Made by a program: the position numbers and the translations under genes | Source of the DNA: Halomonas sp. 'Soap Lake #6' | GTDB lineage: Bacteria > Pseudomonadota > Gammaproteobacteria > Pseudomonadales > Halomonadaceae | Direction of reading: 5' to 3' | NCBI RefSeq assembly: GCF_003031405.1 | Contig: NZ_CP020469.1 | Location: 4,712,001-4,776,000 of the forward strand | DNA: 64,000 nucleotides | Notes under the pieces: model-generated | What the model was told of the DNA's origin: nothing | Database searches by the model: none | Seen by the model: the letters and a program-made list of their open reading frames with translations, nothing else | In this document: positions 35,348 through 47,208 of the stretch, in pieces | Layout: each line of letters begins with the position of its first letter | How positions within the stretch are numbered: the first letter of the stretch is position 1

Positions 35348-36646
35348 CAGGCCAACGGAGATGATAATGCCGGTAACAAATAGCTGAATCAGGCAGAAGC
35401 CCATAATGTCTTTGGCCTTTAGGCCAGCAATGGCCAGCACCGGCAGTGCCCAGAAAGGCTGAAGCAGGTTGGTCCAGGCATCACCCCAGGCAACTGCCAT
35501 GGCAACGCGGGCAATGTCAGCGCCTAACGCTTCAGCCGCCGGTAGCATTACCGGCGCCTGTACTGCCCACTGGCCACCACCGGAAGGTACAAACAGGTTA
35601 ACAATCCCTGCGCTGAGAAACGACCAGAACGGTAGCGAGGAGGCGGTGGCAAAGGATACTAGCCATTCAGACATGCTTTGTGCCAAACCTGATTGCACCA
35701 TAATGGCCATAATGCCAGCGTAGAATGGGAACTGAATAACGATGCCAGCCCCCCCTTTAATGGCTTCATTAAGGCTATTAAGCAGATTGCGCGGGGTGCG
35801 GTGCAGCACAATGGCTAAGAATAAAAACAGGAAGTTGACCACATTTAGGTTCAAGCCGCCGCCACGTAGCAGAAAGTGGTCAAGCAGGAAGAGCAACCCA
35901 GGCACACCTACCAGCAGGGCAAGCGGCATGCTGTTTTCCAGTTTCTCTGCTGGACGAGTAATACGGCCTTGAGACTCTGGCGTATCATCAAGCAGCTTGG
36001 GGTCAACATAGACGCTATCTTTTTCATCCGGCAGCATCATGCGGTTTACCAGCGGTACGGCAATAAACAGACAAATCACGATGGCTACGTTAAAGAAGGC
36101 AAAAATAGTTGAGCCCGTGCTAATCACGCCGATCTGGTCCGCAGAAAAGTGTCCCTCAGTCGCGATAGTAAGTGGCACCGATCCCGCTAATCCACCATGC
36201 CACACCACAAAACCTGAATAGGCACTGGCGACCAGCAAGCGGTAGTCAACACGAATTAAGCGTGCTAGCTCTTTAGCAAAAAGTGCGCCGACTACTAGGC
36301 CAAAGCCCCAGTTGATCCAGCTAGCAGCGAGCGATACCAGGGTAACCAAAATAATGGCGCCGCCAGGGCTTTTGGCGGTACTGGCGATTTTCTGGAGTAA
36401 TCGCTTAACTGGTGGAGAGCTGGCCAGCATAAAGCCTGTTACCAATACCAGCAGCATCTGCATCGAGAAGGTCAGCAACCCCCAGAAGCCGTCACCCCAC
36501 ATACGTAGCACGGCAAGGGGTGTTTGGCGCTCGACCGCAATAGCAGCTACTGCTGCGATAAGCGTCAGCAGTAGCACAAATATATAGGGGTCTGGCAGGT
36601 AACGCTCAACCAGCTTGACCGCTGGTTTAGATATGAACTTTAACAT
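35336..36646 (-). CDS. Short-chain fatty acid transporter, AtoE family
   Basis: Inner-membrane transporter of 436 residues with about 10-12 hydrophobic segments. Family features are the N-terminal VERYLPDPYIFVLLLTLIAA, ASWINWGFGLVVGALFAKELAR, GYSGFVVWHGGLAGSVPLTIA (near residue 160) and FWSFLSAGIVNLFVPSGGGQWAVQAPVMLPAAEALG. AtoE carries short-chain acids such as acetoacetate or butyrate; the adjacent thioesterase fits a role in short-chain acyl metabolism. The end of the gene is tandemly duplicated into the intergenic region. Confidence 0.9.
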   Translation of the reverse strand: MLKFISKPAVKLVERYLPDPYIFVLLLTLIAAVAAIAVERQTPLAVLRMWGDGFWGLLTFSMQMLLVLVTGFMLASSPPVKRLLQKIASTAKSPGGAIILVTLVSLAASWINWGFGLVVGALFAKELARLIRVDYRLLVASAYSGFVVWHGGLAGSVPLTIATEGHFSADQIGVISTGSTIFAFFNVAIVICLFIAVPLVNRMMLPDEKDSVYVDPKLLDDTPESQGRITRPAEKLENSMPLALLVGVPGLLFLLDHFLLRGGGLNLNVVNFLFLFLAIVLHRTPRNLLNSLNEAIKGGAGIVIQFPFYAGIMAIMVQSGLAQSMSEWLVSFATASSLPFWSFLSAGIVNLFVPSGGGQWAVQAPVMLPAAEALGADIARVAMAVAWGDAWTNLLQPFWALPVLAIAGLKAKDIMGFCLIQLFVTGIIISVGLVWF

Positions 36647-36797
36647 GGGATGCTCGCTTTATTCGTTATTAGGAAGTGCGTGGCTAATATAAGACGGCGC
36701 GGCGCATTTTTCATCTCTCGTCGAACAGCTGCTCAGGAACTTACGTTAACGTTAGCGCAGTTAGAAAAGAGAGAGCGTTTCAGGCTTCAACGGTCAA

Positions 36798-38102
36798 TTA
36801 ATCAAGGGGGAGAGGGCGCCAGCGGGTATGACGATAATGGTAATAATAGCTGATCAGCACGACAGAGCGCACCAGCGTGAAAAGGGTGAAGGCTAGCCAA
36901 AGCCCGTGATTCCCCAGTCCTTGGGTAAGCCACCAGGTAGGTAAGTAGATAGCCAGTCCAATGAAGATGCTATTGCGCATTTCGCGCACTGCGGTGGTGC
37001 CGATAAATACTCCGTCAAGTAGGTAGCCCCACACTGCCAGTAGCGGCATGGCGACCATCCAAGGTAAGTAGTTAGCAGCAGTGGCGCGAACGTCATCCAG
37101 TCCTGTGAGCAATGCTATGAGGGTGTTACCGCCTAAGGCAAATACCAGGGCCGCGACGGTAGCGGTCCAAAAAGAGAACTGGGCAGTAGCACGAACTGTT
37201 TTGGCAAACTCGTGCCAGTTACGTCGTCCGAAGGCGCGGCCCACTAAGGACTCTGCTGCATGGGCAAAGCCGTCGAGCGCGTAGCTGGTCAGCATAATGA
37301 ACTGAAGCAGTACAGCGTTAGCCGCTAACACTGTATCGCCTTGGCGTGCCCCCTGAGCAGTAAAGAAAGCCATGGCAAACAGCAGGCCCAAGGTACGTAC
37401 AAATAGGTTTGCATTGACATTAAACAGTGCCGAGTAAGCTGACAGTACTAACAGCCGCTGCCGCTGGAAGGTGCCTTCTAAATGGCCAAGCTGGCGCAGC
37501 ACTAAAAATCCACCAAAGGCGAGAGCGCTGTAATCGGCAATCACACTGGCCAGCGCCACGCCGTTACTGGTCATACCTAGTCCGATCACAAACCAAAGGT
37601 CGAGCACAATATTGATGCTATTAGTGAGCAGCAAAATCATCAGCGTGACACGGGAGTTTTGCTGGCCCAAAAACCAGCCCAGAATCGCGTAGTTTGCCAG
37701 GACTGCTGGCGCCGACCACAAACGGATATTGGCGTACTCCTGGGCTAACGGTGTTGCTGCTTCGCTACCATCTAACAGCCAAAGCCCAAGGGAAATCAGT
37801 GGCGAGCCAAACACAATTAATAGTGTGCCAATAACTCCGGCTATGATCAGCGACTGCCCCAGAAGGTCGCGCACTTCGCTATCGTTTTCGCGGCCTATCG
37901 CTTGGGCGACGAGACCCGTGGTGCCCATACGTAGAAAGCCAAAACCCCAGTAGAGAAAGCTAAACAGCGTAGCACCTAGCGTGACTCCAGCGAGATAGCG
38001 TGAGTCGGGTAGGTGACCAACCACGGCGGTGTCCACCAGCCCCAGCAAGGGAACGGTGATATTAGAGAGAATGATTGGCCAAGCAAGGGCCCAAATGCGC
38101 AC
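36798..38102 (-). CDS. MATE family efflux transporter (DinF-like)
   Basis: Cation-coupled multidrug exporter of 434 residues with 12 membrane segments. A GTG at 38102 begins the frame (RIWALAWPIILSNITVPLLGLVDTAVVGHL), typical of the DinF subgroup, with GFLRMGTTGLVAQAIGREND and the second-half FAHAAESLVGRAFGRRNW. It begins nine bases after the ferredoxin stop and has no obvious Shine-Dalgarno, so translation probably depends on the upstream gene. It is the last gene of the fabY-coaD-ferredoxin-MATE run. Confidence 0.9.
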   Translation of the reverse strand: MRIWALAWPIILSNITVPLLGLVDTAVVGHLPDSRYLAGVTLGATLFSFLYWGFGFLRMGTTGLVAQAIGRENDSEVRDLLGQSLIIAGVIGTLLIVFGSPLISLGLWLLDGSEAATPLAQEYANIRLWSAPAVLANYAILGWFLGQQNSRVTLMILLLTNSINIVLDLWFVIGLGMTSNGVALASVIADYSALAFGGFLVLRQLGHLEGTFQRQRLLVLSAYSALFNVNANLFVRTLGLLFAMAFFTAQGARQGDTVLAANAVLLQFIMLTSYALDGFAHAAESLVGRAFGRRNWHEFAKTVRATAQFSFWTATVAALVFALGGNTLIALLTGLDDVRATAANYLPWMVAMPLLAVWGYLLDGVFIGTTAVREMRNSIFIGLAIYLPTWWLTQGLGNHGLWLAFTLFTLVRSVVLISYYYHYRHTRWRPLPLD

Positions 38103-38111
38103 GAAACCGTG

Positions 38112-38369
<258 letters not shown>

Positions 38370-38431
38370 TCACGAATGGCTTGCCACTCGGGTATATGAT
38401 ACCCGAGTGTTTTACTCAACAATGTTGATAG

Positions 38432-40833
<2,402 letters not shown>

Positions 40834-41016
40834 GCCGGGTTCCTCGTGGTGCGGTGGTTTTTAGTAACAGTTATTGGCCGATGCACAGAAAAAAAACGCT
40901 GTTCATCTGCTCTTAATAAGGTTCTCAAGCGTGATCATAGCACCGGGTATACAACGGCGTCATGCCGCATCCACCGGAGACTGCTAGAATCACGCTTTTT
41001 TCCAGCAGGGGATGGC

Positions 41017-41682
41017 ATGCAGCACAATTCGCGACCGGTAATTTCCAATCAGCCAGGCCCACATCACGATTTGGCACGCCGAGTAGCACGTGCGCTGGAG
41101 AACCCTCTGCGCAAGCCTATTGCAGCACATACCGAGCAAGCTTTTGAAGAGGCTCAAACTTGGTATAAGCAGCGTCAAGCACCGCTGATACTAGATGCTG
41201 GCTGTGGTGTTGGGTTATCCACCCGCCGCTTAGCGGCACAGTTTCCTGACTGCGTCGTCATAGGTGTGGACCGCAGCGAGGATCGGTTAGGGCGTGATCA
41301 CGGCAACTTGCCTGCTAACGCACGGTTGGTGCGGGCGGACTTGGTAGATTTCTGGCGTTTGGCCGAGCAGGCGGGGTGGGCGCTAGAGCGCCACTATTTG
41401 CTTTATCCCAATCCTTACCCTAAAGCAGCACACTTAAAAATGCGTTGGCATGGCCATCCTGTCTTGCCGACCTTGCTGGCGCTGGGAGGCAAGCTGGAAG
41501 TGCGCTCTAACTGGTCGCTATACGTAGAGGAGTTTGCTCTGGCGGTAGCCCAGGTGACGGGGCAACAAGCAGAGGTTAGCGTGCTTTCCCCTGGTGGGGA
41601 CTACTTGACCCCCTTTGAAGCAAAGTATGATCAAAGTGGCCAAACGCTATGGCGTTTATGCATAGAGCTGGAGCGCACATGA
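41017..41682 (+). CDS. TrmB-like SAM-dependent methyltransferase (paralogue)
   Basis: A 221-residue class I methyltransferase. ATG 41017 (MQHNSRPVISNQPGPH) has AGGGG seven bases upstream. The SAM loop is ILDAGCGVGLSTRRLAAQFP followed by VIGVDRSEDRL; downstream YLLYPNPYPKAAHLKMRWHGHP parallels the PDPWPK region of TrmB (tRNA m7G46 methyltransferase) but differs from the canonical motif. It is therefore more likely a TrmB paralogue than TrmB itself, and its substrate is uncertain. Its stop overlaps the SMR gene start (ATGA). Confidence 0.75.
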   Translation: MQHNSRPVISNQPGPHHDLARRVARALENPLRKPIAAHTEQAFEEAQTWYKQRQAPLILDAGCGVGLSTRRLAAQFPDCVVIGVDRSEDRLGRDHGNLPANARLVRADLVDFWRLAEQAGWALERHYLLYPNPYPKAAHLKMRWHGHPVLPTLLALGGKLEVRSNWSLYVEEFALAVAQVTGQQAEVSVLSPGGDYLTPFEAKYDQSGQTLWRLCIELERT

Positions 41683-42008
41683 CCTTTGTGTTTTTGACAC
41701 TGGCGATTGTTGCTGAGGTGATGGCGACCAGTGCGCTAAAAGCGTCAATGGGGTTCACACGCCCGCTCCCTAGCCTGTTAGTAGTGATAGGCTACGGCGT
41801 GGCGTTTTATCTGCTGAGTTTAGTGCTGCGAACGCTGCCGGTGGGTATAGCCTATGCCATTTGGGCGGGCCTTGGCATTGTGCTGGTTACTCTGGTGGGT
41901 ATGGTGGCCTTCGGCGAAAAGCCTGATTTACCTGCAGTCATAGGCATTAGTTTAATTGTGGCCGGTGTGGTCACGCTGCAAGTCTTTTCTAAAATGAACG
42001 TGCATTGA
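41679..42008 (+). CDS. Small multidrug resistance (SMR/EmrE-type) transporter
   Basis: A 109-residue, four-helix proton-coupled transporter of the SMR family. The essential membrane glutamate is Glu13 in LAIVAEVMATSALKAS; IAYAIWAGLGIVLVTLVG in helix 3 and a charged FGEKPDLP loop also match. ATG 41679 overlaps the preceding TGA stop, indicating coupling with the methyltransferase. Members export quaternary cations or guanidinium; some act as betaine or choline exporters, which could suit an osmoadapted host, but substrate cannot be read from sequence. Confidence 0.92.
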   Translation: MTFVFLTLAIVAEVMATSALKASMGFTRPLPSLLVVIGYGVAFYLLSLVLRTLPVGIAYAIWAGLGIVLVTLVGMVAFGEKPDLPAVIGISLIVAGVVTLQVFSKMNVH

Positions 42009-42019
42009 GGTAGCTGAAC

Positions 42020-43534
42020 GTGACGTACTGTGTAGGTAAATACCGAGTTAAAAAATGCGCTAAGAGCTCGCTTAAGTCCCCCGCTGGCTGGTTGCGGGGG
42101 ATTGTTGTAGCGAGTGTTGCCACCGCCACGTTTGGCGTAAGCACAGCGCTTTTTGCGGACTTTAGCCGATTGGGCCAACTGCAAAGTAAAGGCTTTTCAA
42201 TCAGTGCCGAAGCGCGCCTGCTGGATGCGGATACTGGCAGTAATGCGCTTTTGGGCAGCCTAAACCCCGAGCGGCAGCTGTCACCCGCGTCGGTTACTAA
42301 AGCATATATGGCGGCTGCGGCGCTCAACCGTTATGGCCCTCAACACCGCTTTACCAGCCAATTGGTAAGCACTGGGGCCATTGATAGCGGCGTGCTGCGT
42401 GGTGATCTTGTGTTTGAAGGCGGTGGTGACCCAGGCCTCACTACAGAAGATTTATGGCGGCTCGTACAGCGCCTACAGATTGCGGGTGTGCGTGAAGTTG
42501 ATGGCGCTTTGGTGATTAGTCAGTGGCGTTTTGGTCCAGTCGAGTGTATTACCACCGACCGCTGTAACGGGCGTGCTCGGGTGACTAACGCTTACAGTGC
42601 ACCCTTAACGTCGGCTGGTGTTAACTTTGGCACCTGGTGTGTCAACGTCGCACCCGCTACCTCAGCGGGAGCTCCCGCCCGTGTAGCACTATGCGACAGC
42701 CCACAGCCGCTGATCGCAATTGATAATCAAGTGGTGACCCGGCCAGCCAATAGTGGTACAGAAATTAGTGCCGAACGTATTACCGACGAACGTGGCGATG
42801 TAATCCGCCTGACAGGGCAAATTTCGACCAATGCAACGGCCAGGGATATCTATCGCGGTGCAGGAGATGCGGCTGAAAAAACCGCCCAGGTACTGCTGAG
42901 TATGTTGAACCAGGCGGGTATTACTGTACGTGACCCGTGGCGGGTCAGCTCCACTCGCCCTGCCGGCGCGCAGCGTTTAGCGGCGGTAGATAGTATGCCG
43001 CTGCAGGAGCTGCTGCTGCGTACCATGAACTACTCAAATAACTATATGGCTGATGTGCTGGCGCTTAACCTGGTGGAAACACCTCAGGCGCAGCTACGTC
43101 AGGCAGGTCAAGCTATCGAGGCTTACGCCCAGAGCTTGCCAGGGCATGGCCCGATTACGCTTTCAAGTGGCAGTGGGTTAACCACCGATAACCGCACCTC
43201 TGCTCAAGGTGTCAACGTTATGCTGGAGGATATGTTTCATCAAGGGGCCCTGTTCCCAAGTTTTGTGGCGTCTTTTCAATCTCCAGCTAATGGTGTGATG
43301 CGTTTTATACGCCGTGGCTCGCCTAACTTCCAAAACAACGTCATGGTCAAAACCGGCACGCTGAACCAGCCGTTTGCGGTACGCGCTTTAGCAGGTTATT
43401 TCCGTACCGCCCAGGGGCGTTGGGGCGTTTTCACCGTATTGGTTAACGGGAGCGGCAGCACGCCCTATCTCAGTTGGCCCGAAGTGCTCGACCCACTGTC
43501 GCTGGACTTGGACGCGATGATATTGGCTAACTAA
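42020..43534 (+). CDS. dacB: D-alanyl-D-alanine carboxypeptidase/endopeptidase (PBP4)
   Basis: Periplasmic class C penicillin-binding protein that trims and cleaves peptidoglycan cross-links. The GTG at 42020 follows GAGGT by eight bases; 504 residues. After a hydrophobic signal segment (about 24-45) come SPASVTKAY (catalytic Ser and Lys), MNYSNNYMAD (SxN motif) and VKTGTLNQ (KTG). A large inserted domain between SxxK and SxN is typical of PBP4. It is 11 bp after the SMR stop and may belong to the same transcript. Confidence 0.93.
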   Translation: MTYCVGKYRVKKCAKSSLKSPAGWLRGIVVASVATATFGVSTALFADFSRLGQLQSKGFSISAEARLLDADTGSNALLGSLNPERQLSPASVTKAYMAAAALNRYGPQHRFTSQLVSTGAIDSGVLRGDLVFEGGGDPGLTTEDLWRLVQRLQIAGVREVDGALVISQWRFGPVECITTDRCNGRARVTNAYSAPLTSAGVNFGTWCVNVAPATSAGAPARVALCDSPQPLIAIDNQVVTRPANSGTEISAERITDERGDVIRLTGQISTNATARDIYRGAGDAAEKTAQVLLSMLNQAGITVRDPWRVSSTRPAGAQRLAAVDSMPLQELLLRTMNYSNNYMADVLALNLVETPQAQLRQAGQAIEAYAQSLPGHGPITLSSGSGLTTDNRTSAQGVNVMLEDMFHQGALFPSFVASFQSPANGVMRFIRRGSPNFQNNVMVKTGTLNQPFAVRALAGYFRTAQGRWGVFTVLVNGSGSTPYLSWPEVLDPLSLDLDAMILAN

Positions 43535-43559
43535 CGATGAACTATTCACAGGGTGGGCA

Positions 43560-43937
43560 ATGTGTATGAAGCCAAGGCATACCGGGTTAACTCACTTAGT
43601 ACACTCCACACGCTACTCGTGGAAAGGCCTTAAAGCTGCATTTAGAAACGAAACCGCCTTTCGCCAAGAGGTGGTGATTGCCGCCGTATTGTTGCCCTTA
43701 GCCTGGTGGCTCGCAGATACATCAGTCACTTGGCTGTTATTGGTAGGCAGCCTGTTTTTGGTGCTGATAGTGGAGCTGCTTAACAGCGCTGTAGAAAATG
43801 TGGTTGACCGGATTGGTACCGAGCACCATGAGCTTTCTGGGCGGGCAAAGGATATTGGTTCGGCGGCGGTTATGCTGTCGCTGATTATGGCTGGGCTGAC
43901 ATGGGGAGTACTTGGCTGGCAGAAATTCTTTGGCTAG
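43560..43937 (+). CDS. dgkA: Diacylglycerol kinase
   Basis: Small trimeric inner-membrane enzyme that returns diacylglycerol to phosphatidic acid, chiefly during membrane-derived glucan turnover. The 125 residues (or 123 from the second ATG at 43566) compare with 122 in E. coli. It has an N-terminal amphipathic SWKGLKAAFRNETAFRQEV, three hydrophobic helices and the catalytic VELLNSAVENVVDRIG motif. It follows dacB by 25 bp. Confidence 0.95.
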   Translation: MCMKPRHTGLTHLVHSTRYSWKGLKAAFRNETAFRQEVVIAAVLLPLAWWLADTSVTWLLLVGSLFLVLIVELLNSAVENVVDRIGTEHHELSGRAKDIGSAAVMLSLIMAGLTWGVLGWQKFFG

Positions 43938-43976
43938 CTTTTTTCGACACGGCTATAACGAGCGCTGCTCATTAAC

Positions 43977-44000
43977 ACCCCTTAATTTAATAGGGGTTTT
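43977..44000 (+). terminator. Weak terminator after dgkA
   Basis: The short stem ACCCC/GGGGT has an 11-base AT-rich loop and is followed by TTT. Weak but well placed. Confidence 0.5.
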
Positions 44001-44071
44001 AACAATACGTTAAGTGTCGATATTCACTACACTTTTAACAACGACTTAAAATGCTTGGTAGTGAGGTGGTT

Positions 44072-47071
44072 ATGCAACTGAACGATACGTTTTTACCTAG
44101 TGCGGCGCTGCCTTCAGTGCTCAAGCCGGTTGCGCAAAAAGCGTGGCAACGGCTGAGCGATGCACTTAGCCAGGCGGACAATATTGCTGAAATGACCAAG
44201 CAGTCGAAGCCTTCCTGTAGTTGGGAGGCTCTTTCCGATGCACGCCGGGAAGCCCTCGCTAAGGTGCTTAGCGTATCGACCTTTGCCTTAGATACCTTAA
44301 CGCGTTTCCCCAACTGGCTGATTGAGTTGGATGTTGCTGGTGAGTTGGACACCGCTCCCAGTAAGGATGATCAGGCGCTCTGGCTACAAGAGCTGCTGGA
44401 AGGCGCTGATGATGAGGAGGCGATGCAGCGCGTCATCCGCCGCTTTCGCCGCGCTCGAATGCTAGGTATCGTCTGGCGCGACCTTAACCGCCCTGCGGGA
44501 TATTCCATGTGGGATACCGCTCAGTCGGTGTCATGGCTGGCGGAAGTGTCTACTGAGGCGGCATTAGAGTGGCTAGAGCGCTTTTATGCCTCTCGCTGGG
44601 GCCTGCCCGCCCCGCGTAATGACGGCTCTCCCCAGCGGCTGGTAGTGCTGGGGATGGGCAAACTAGGCGCTGGCGAGCTGAATTTATCCTCAGATATTGA
44701 CCTGATTTTTGCGTTTCCCGAGAAAGGTGAGACCGAAGGTGGGCGCAAACCTCTTGAGCATCAGGAGTACTTCACTAAGCTGGGGCAACGGTTAATAGCC
44801 GCGTTGGATGCCATCACTGCCGACGGCTTTGCTTTCCGGGTTGATATGCGCCTGCGCCCATTAGGCGATGGGGGCCCCTTAGTTGGCAGTTTCTCAATGC
44901 TTTCCAGCTACTATCAGGACCAAGGCCGAGAGTGGGAACGCTACGCTATGTTGAAAGCGCGGCCAATCGCAGGCGACTTAGATGCGGGTGACGAACTGTT
45001 AGCAAGCCTTAAGCCGTTTGTTTACCGCCGCTACCTGGACTTTGGTGCAATCGAGTCACTGCGCGAGCTAAAAGCGATGATTAATCGTGAAGTTAAGCGC
45101 AAAGGTATGCAGAGTAATATCAAGTTGGGGCCGGGCGGTATTCGGGAAGTTGAGTTCGTCGTACAGGCGTTTCAGCTTATTCGCGGTGGCCGTGATACCG
45201 AGCTTCAGGTTAGCTCGCTAAAAACTGCGTTAAACCGCCTGCCGGAGCTGGGACTGTTACCGCAACAGGTGGTTGACGAGCTGCTGCCGGATTACGCCTT
45301 CTTACGGGATGTAGAGCACGTTATCCAGGCGTTAGAAGACCGCCAAACCCAAATGCTACCAACCGATGACATCGACCGAGAGCGAGTGGCCTTTGCCATG
45401 GGGCATGATGACTGGTCTGGGTTGGTGGCTCAATTGGATGAAGTGCGCCAGCGGGTGCGTCAGCACTTTGATGCAGTGATTGCTGACCCCGAAGAGGACG
45501 TTGAAGAGGAGAATAACGAGGCAAGCCTAAGCTTAGGCGAATGGCGTTTAATCTGGCGTGGCGAACTAGAACAGGAGGAGGCGCTTGCCCACCTTGCCGA
45601 GGCTGGCTTTACAGAGCCAGACAAAGCGCTCAAGCGGCTGCACAGCCTCTACCACTCTCGCCAAGTACAGAGTATGCAACGCATAGGCTTTGAGCGTTTA
45701 GATGCCCTAATGCCGCTGCTGCTTGATGCCGTAGCAGATAACGAAACGCCAGATACAGCGTTGGCCAGGGTGCAGCCGCTGATTGAGTCGGTGCTGCGTC
45801 GCACAGCGTATCTTGCGCTGCTGCGTGAAAACCCCCATGCGCTTGAGCACCTGATGCGGCTATGCTCGGCAAGCCCATGGATTGCTGAGCAATTGGCGCG
45901 CTACCCTATTTTGTTGGACGAGCTGTTAACTCCAGAGACGCTTTATACGCCAGCGGACAAAGCGCGTCTTGCCGATGAGCTGCGCCAAACCCTCAATCGG
46001 TTGCCGGAAGATGACGATGAAGCGCAGTTAGAAGCACTGCGCGTGTTCAAACATGCGCAAATGCTGCATGTGGCCGCATCGGATGTGGCTGGAACGCGCC
46101 ATCTAATGAAAGTAAGCGATTACCTAACTTATATTGCTGAAGTCATTTTAGACGCGGTGCTGGCCATGGCTTGGAAGCATGTGACGCGCAAGCACGGCGT
46201 GCCCATGGGCCTGAATGCCCAGGAGCCAGCGTTCCTGATTATTGGCTACGGTAAGCTGGGTGGCATTGAGCTGGGTTACAGCTCTGACCTGGATCTGGTG
46301 TTTCTCCACGACAGTGATGGTAACGGCACCACCGATGGTCCCAGACCGGTGGACTCTCCGGTGTTCTTCACCCGTTTAGGGCAGCGCATTATCCACTTAT
46401 TAACCGCTGTAACCCCGGCAGGCAGCCTGTATGAAGTTGACATGCGCCTGCGTCCTTCTGGCAACGCGGGGTTATTAGTGACATCACTAGCAGCTTTTGC
46501 CGAATACCAGCGCCAAAATGCCTGGACCTGGGAGCATCAGGCCTTGGTGCGTGCCCGAGTCGTAGCGGGTAGCGAAAAACTTGCACAAGCTTTTGACGTC
46601 ATACGGGGTGATATTCTGTGCCGCGAGCGTGAGCGTGAAAGCCTACGCGATGATGTCGTTAACATGCGCCATAAGATGCGTGACCATTTAGGATCGAAAG
46701 GGGCGGGGTCTGGGGGACAGGCTACAACAGATACGATCGCTGATGAGCAGGGAGAGCAGTTTGACTTGAAGCACGATGCTGGGGGCATGGTGGATATAGA
46801 GTTTCTCTGCCAATACGCTGTGCTGGCGCTGGCCCATCAGACACCGTCGCTGATCACCTATAGCGATAATATTCGCATTTTAGAAACCCTCGCTGAGAGT
46901 GGGCATATCTCCCAAGGTGAGGCTGACCAGCTGCGCGAAGCCTACTTGGCGTACCGAAGCCGCACTCACCGGGCTGCGCTTACGGGAGAGAAAACCTTGG
47001 CGAAGGCAGCAGAGTTTGAAGCTCATCGCGAATTCGTTATTACACTTTGGCAGCGTTTTCTTGAGTCATGA
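44072..47071 (+). CDS. glnE: Bifunctional glutamine-synthetase adenylyltransferase/deadenylase
   Basis: Controls glutamine synthetase by adding and removing AMP in response to PII. ATG 44072 (MQLNDTFLPSAALP) is preferred because GAGGTGG lies directly upstream; 999 residues. The N-terminal deadenylase domain carries GMGKLGAGELNLSSDIDLIF, the C-terminal adenylylase domain GYGKLGGIELGYSSDLDLVFLH, each with the DxD metal pair and followed by VDMRLRP. The linker and PII-binding regions are of normal length, and both domains look active. Confidence 0.97.
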   Translation: MQLNDTFLPSAALPSVLKPVAQKAWQRLSDALSQADNIAEMTKQSKPSCSWEALSDARREALAKVLSVSTFALDTLTRFPNWLIELDVAGELDTAPSKDDQALWLQELLEGADDEEAMQRVIRRFRRARMLGIVWRDLNRPAGYSMWDTAQSVSWLAEVSTEAALEWLERFYASRWGLPAPRNDGSPQRLVVLGMGKLGAGELNLSSDIDLIFAFPEKGETEGGRKPLEHQEYFTKLGQRLIAALDAITADGFAFRVDMRLRPLGDGGPLVGSFSMLSSYYQDQGREWERYAMLKARPIAGDLDAGDELLASLKPFVYRRYLDFGAIESLRELKAMINREVKRKGMQSNIKLGPGGIREVEFVVQAFQLIRGGRDTELQVSSLKTALNRLPELGLLPQQVVDELLPDYAFLRDVEHVIQALEDRQTQMLPTDDIDRERVAFAMGHDDWSGLVAQLDEVRQRVRQHFDAVIADPEEDVEEENNEASLSLGEWRLIWRGELEQEEALAHLAEAGFTEPDKALKRLHSLYHSRQVQSMQRIGFERLDALMPLLLDAVADNETPDTALARVQPLIESVLRRTAYLALLRENPHALEHLMRLCSASPWIAEQLARYPILLDELLTPETLYTPADKARLADELRQTLNRLPEDDDEAQLEALRVFKHAQMLHVAASDVAGTRHLMKVSDYLTYIAEVILDAVLAMAWKHVTRKHGVPMGLNAQEPAFLIIGYGKLGGIELGYSSDLDLVFLHDSDGNGTTDGPRPVDSPVFFTRLGQRIIHLLTAVTPAGSLYEVDMRLRPSGNAGLLVTSLAAFAEYQRQNAWTWEHQALVRARVVAGSEKLAQAFDVIRGDILCRERERESLRDDVVNMRHKMRDHLGSKGAGSGGQATTDTIADEQGEQFDLKHDAGGMVDIEFLCQYAVLALAHQTPSLITYSDNIRILETLAESGHISQGEADQLREAYLAYRSRTHRAALTGEKTLAKAAEFEAHREFVITLWQRFLES

Positions 47072-47157
47072 TTGGCGGCTTGGCACTTTTTAAGTAGCAT
47101 CAACAGGGAAGATAGCCTGATAACAAATTATTCAGAATAAATATAAGGAAGTAAGCA

Positions 47158-47208
47158 ATGCTGGCACTGTACGACGTAACTGATCGTTCAGAAGTGGCGA
47201 GCTTATGA
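47158..47208 (+). CDS. Possible 16-codon leader ORF coupled to the AEC gene
   Basis: ATG 47158 is preceded by AAGGAAG and encodes MLALYDVTDRSEVASL. Its stop overlaps the AEC start (ATGA). The AEC ATG itself lacks a clear Shine-Dalgarno, so the leader may supply ribosomes by translational coupling. Confidence 0.4.
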   Translation: MLALYDVTDRSEVASL

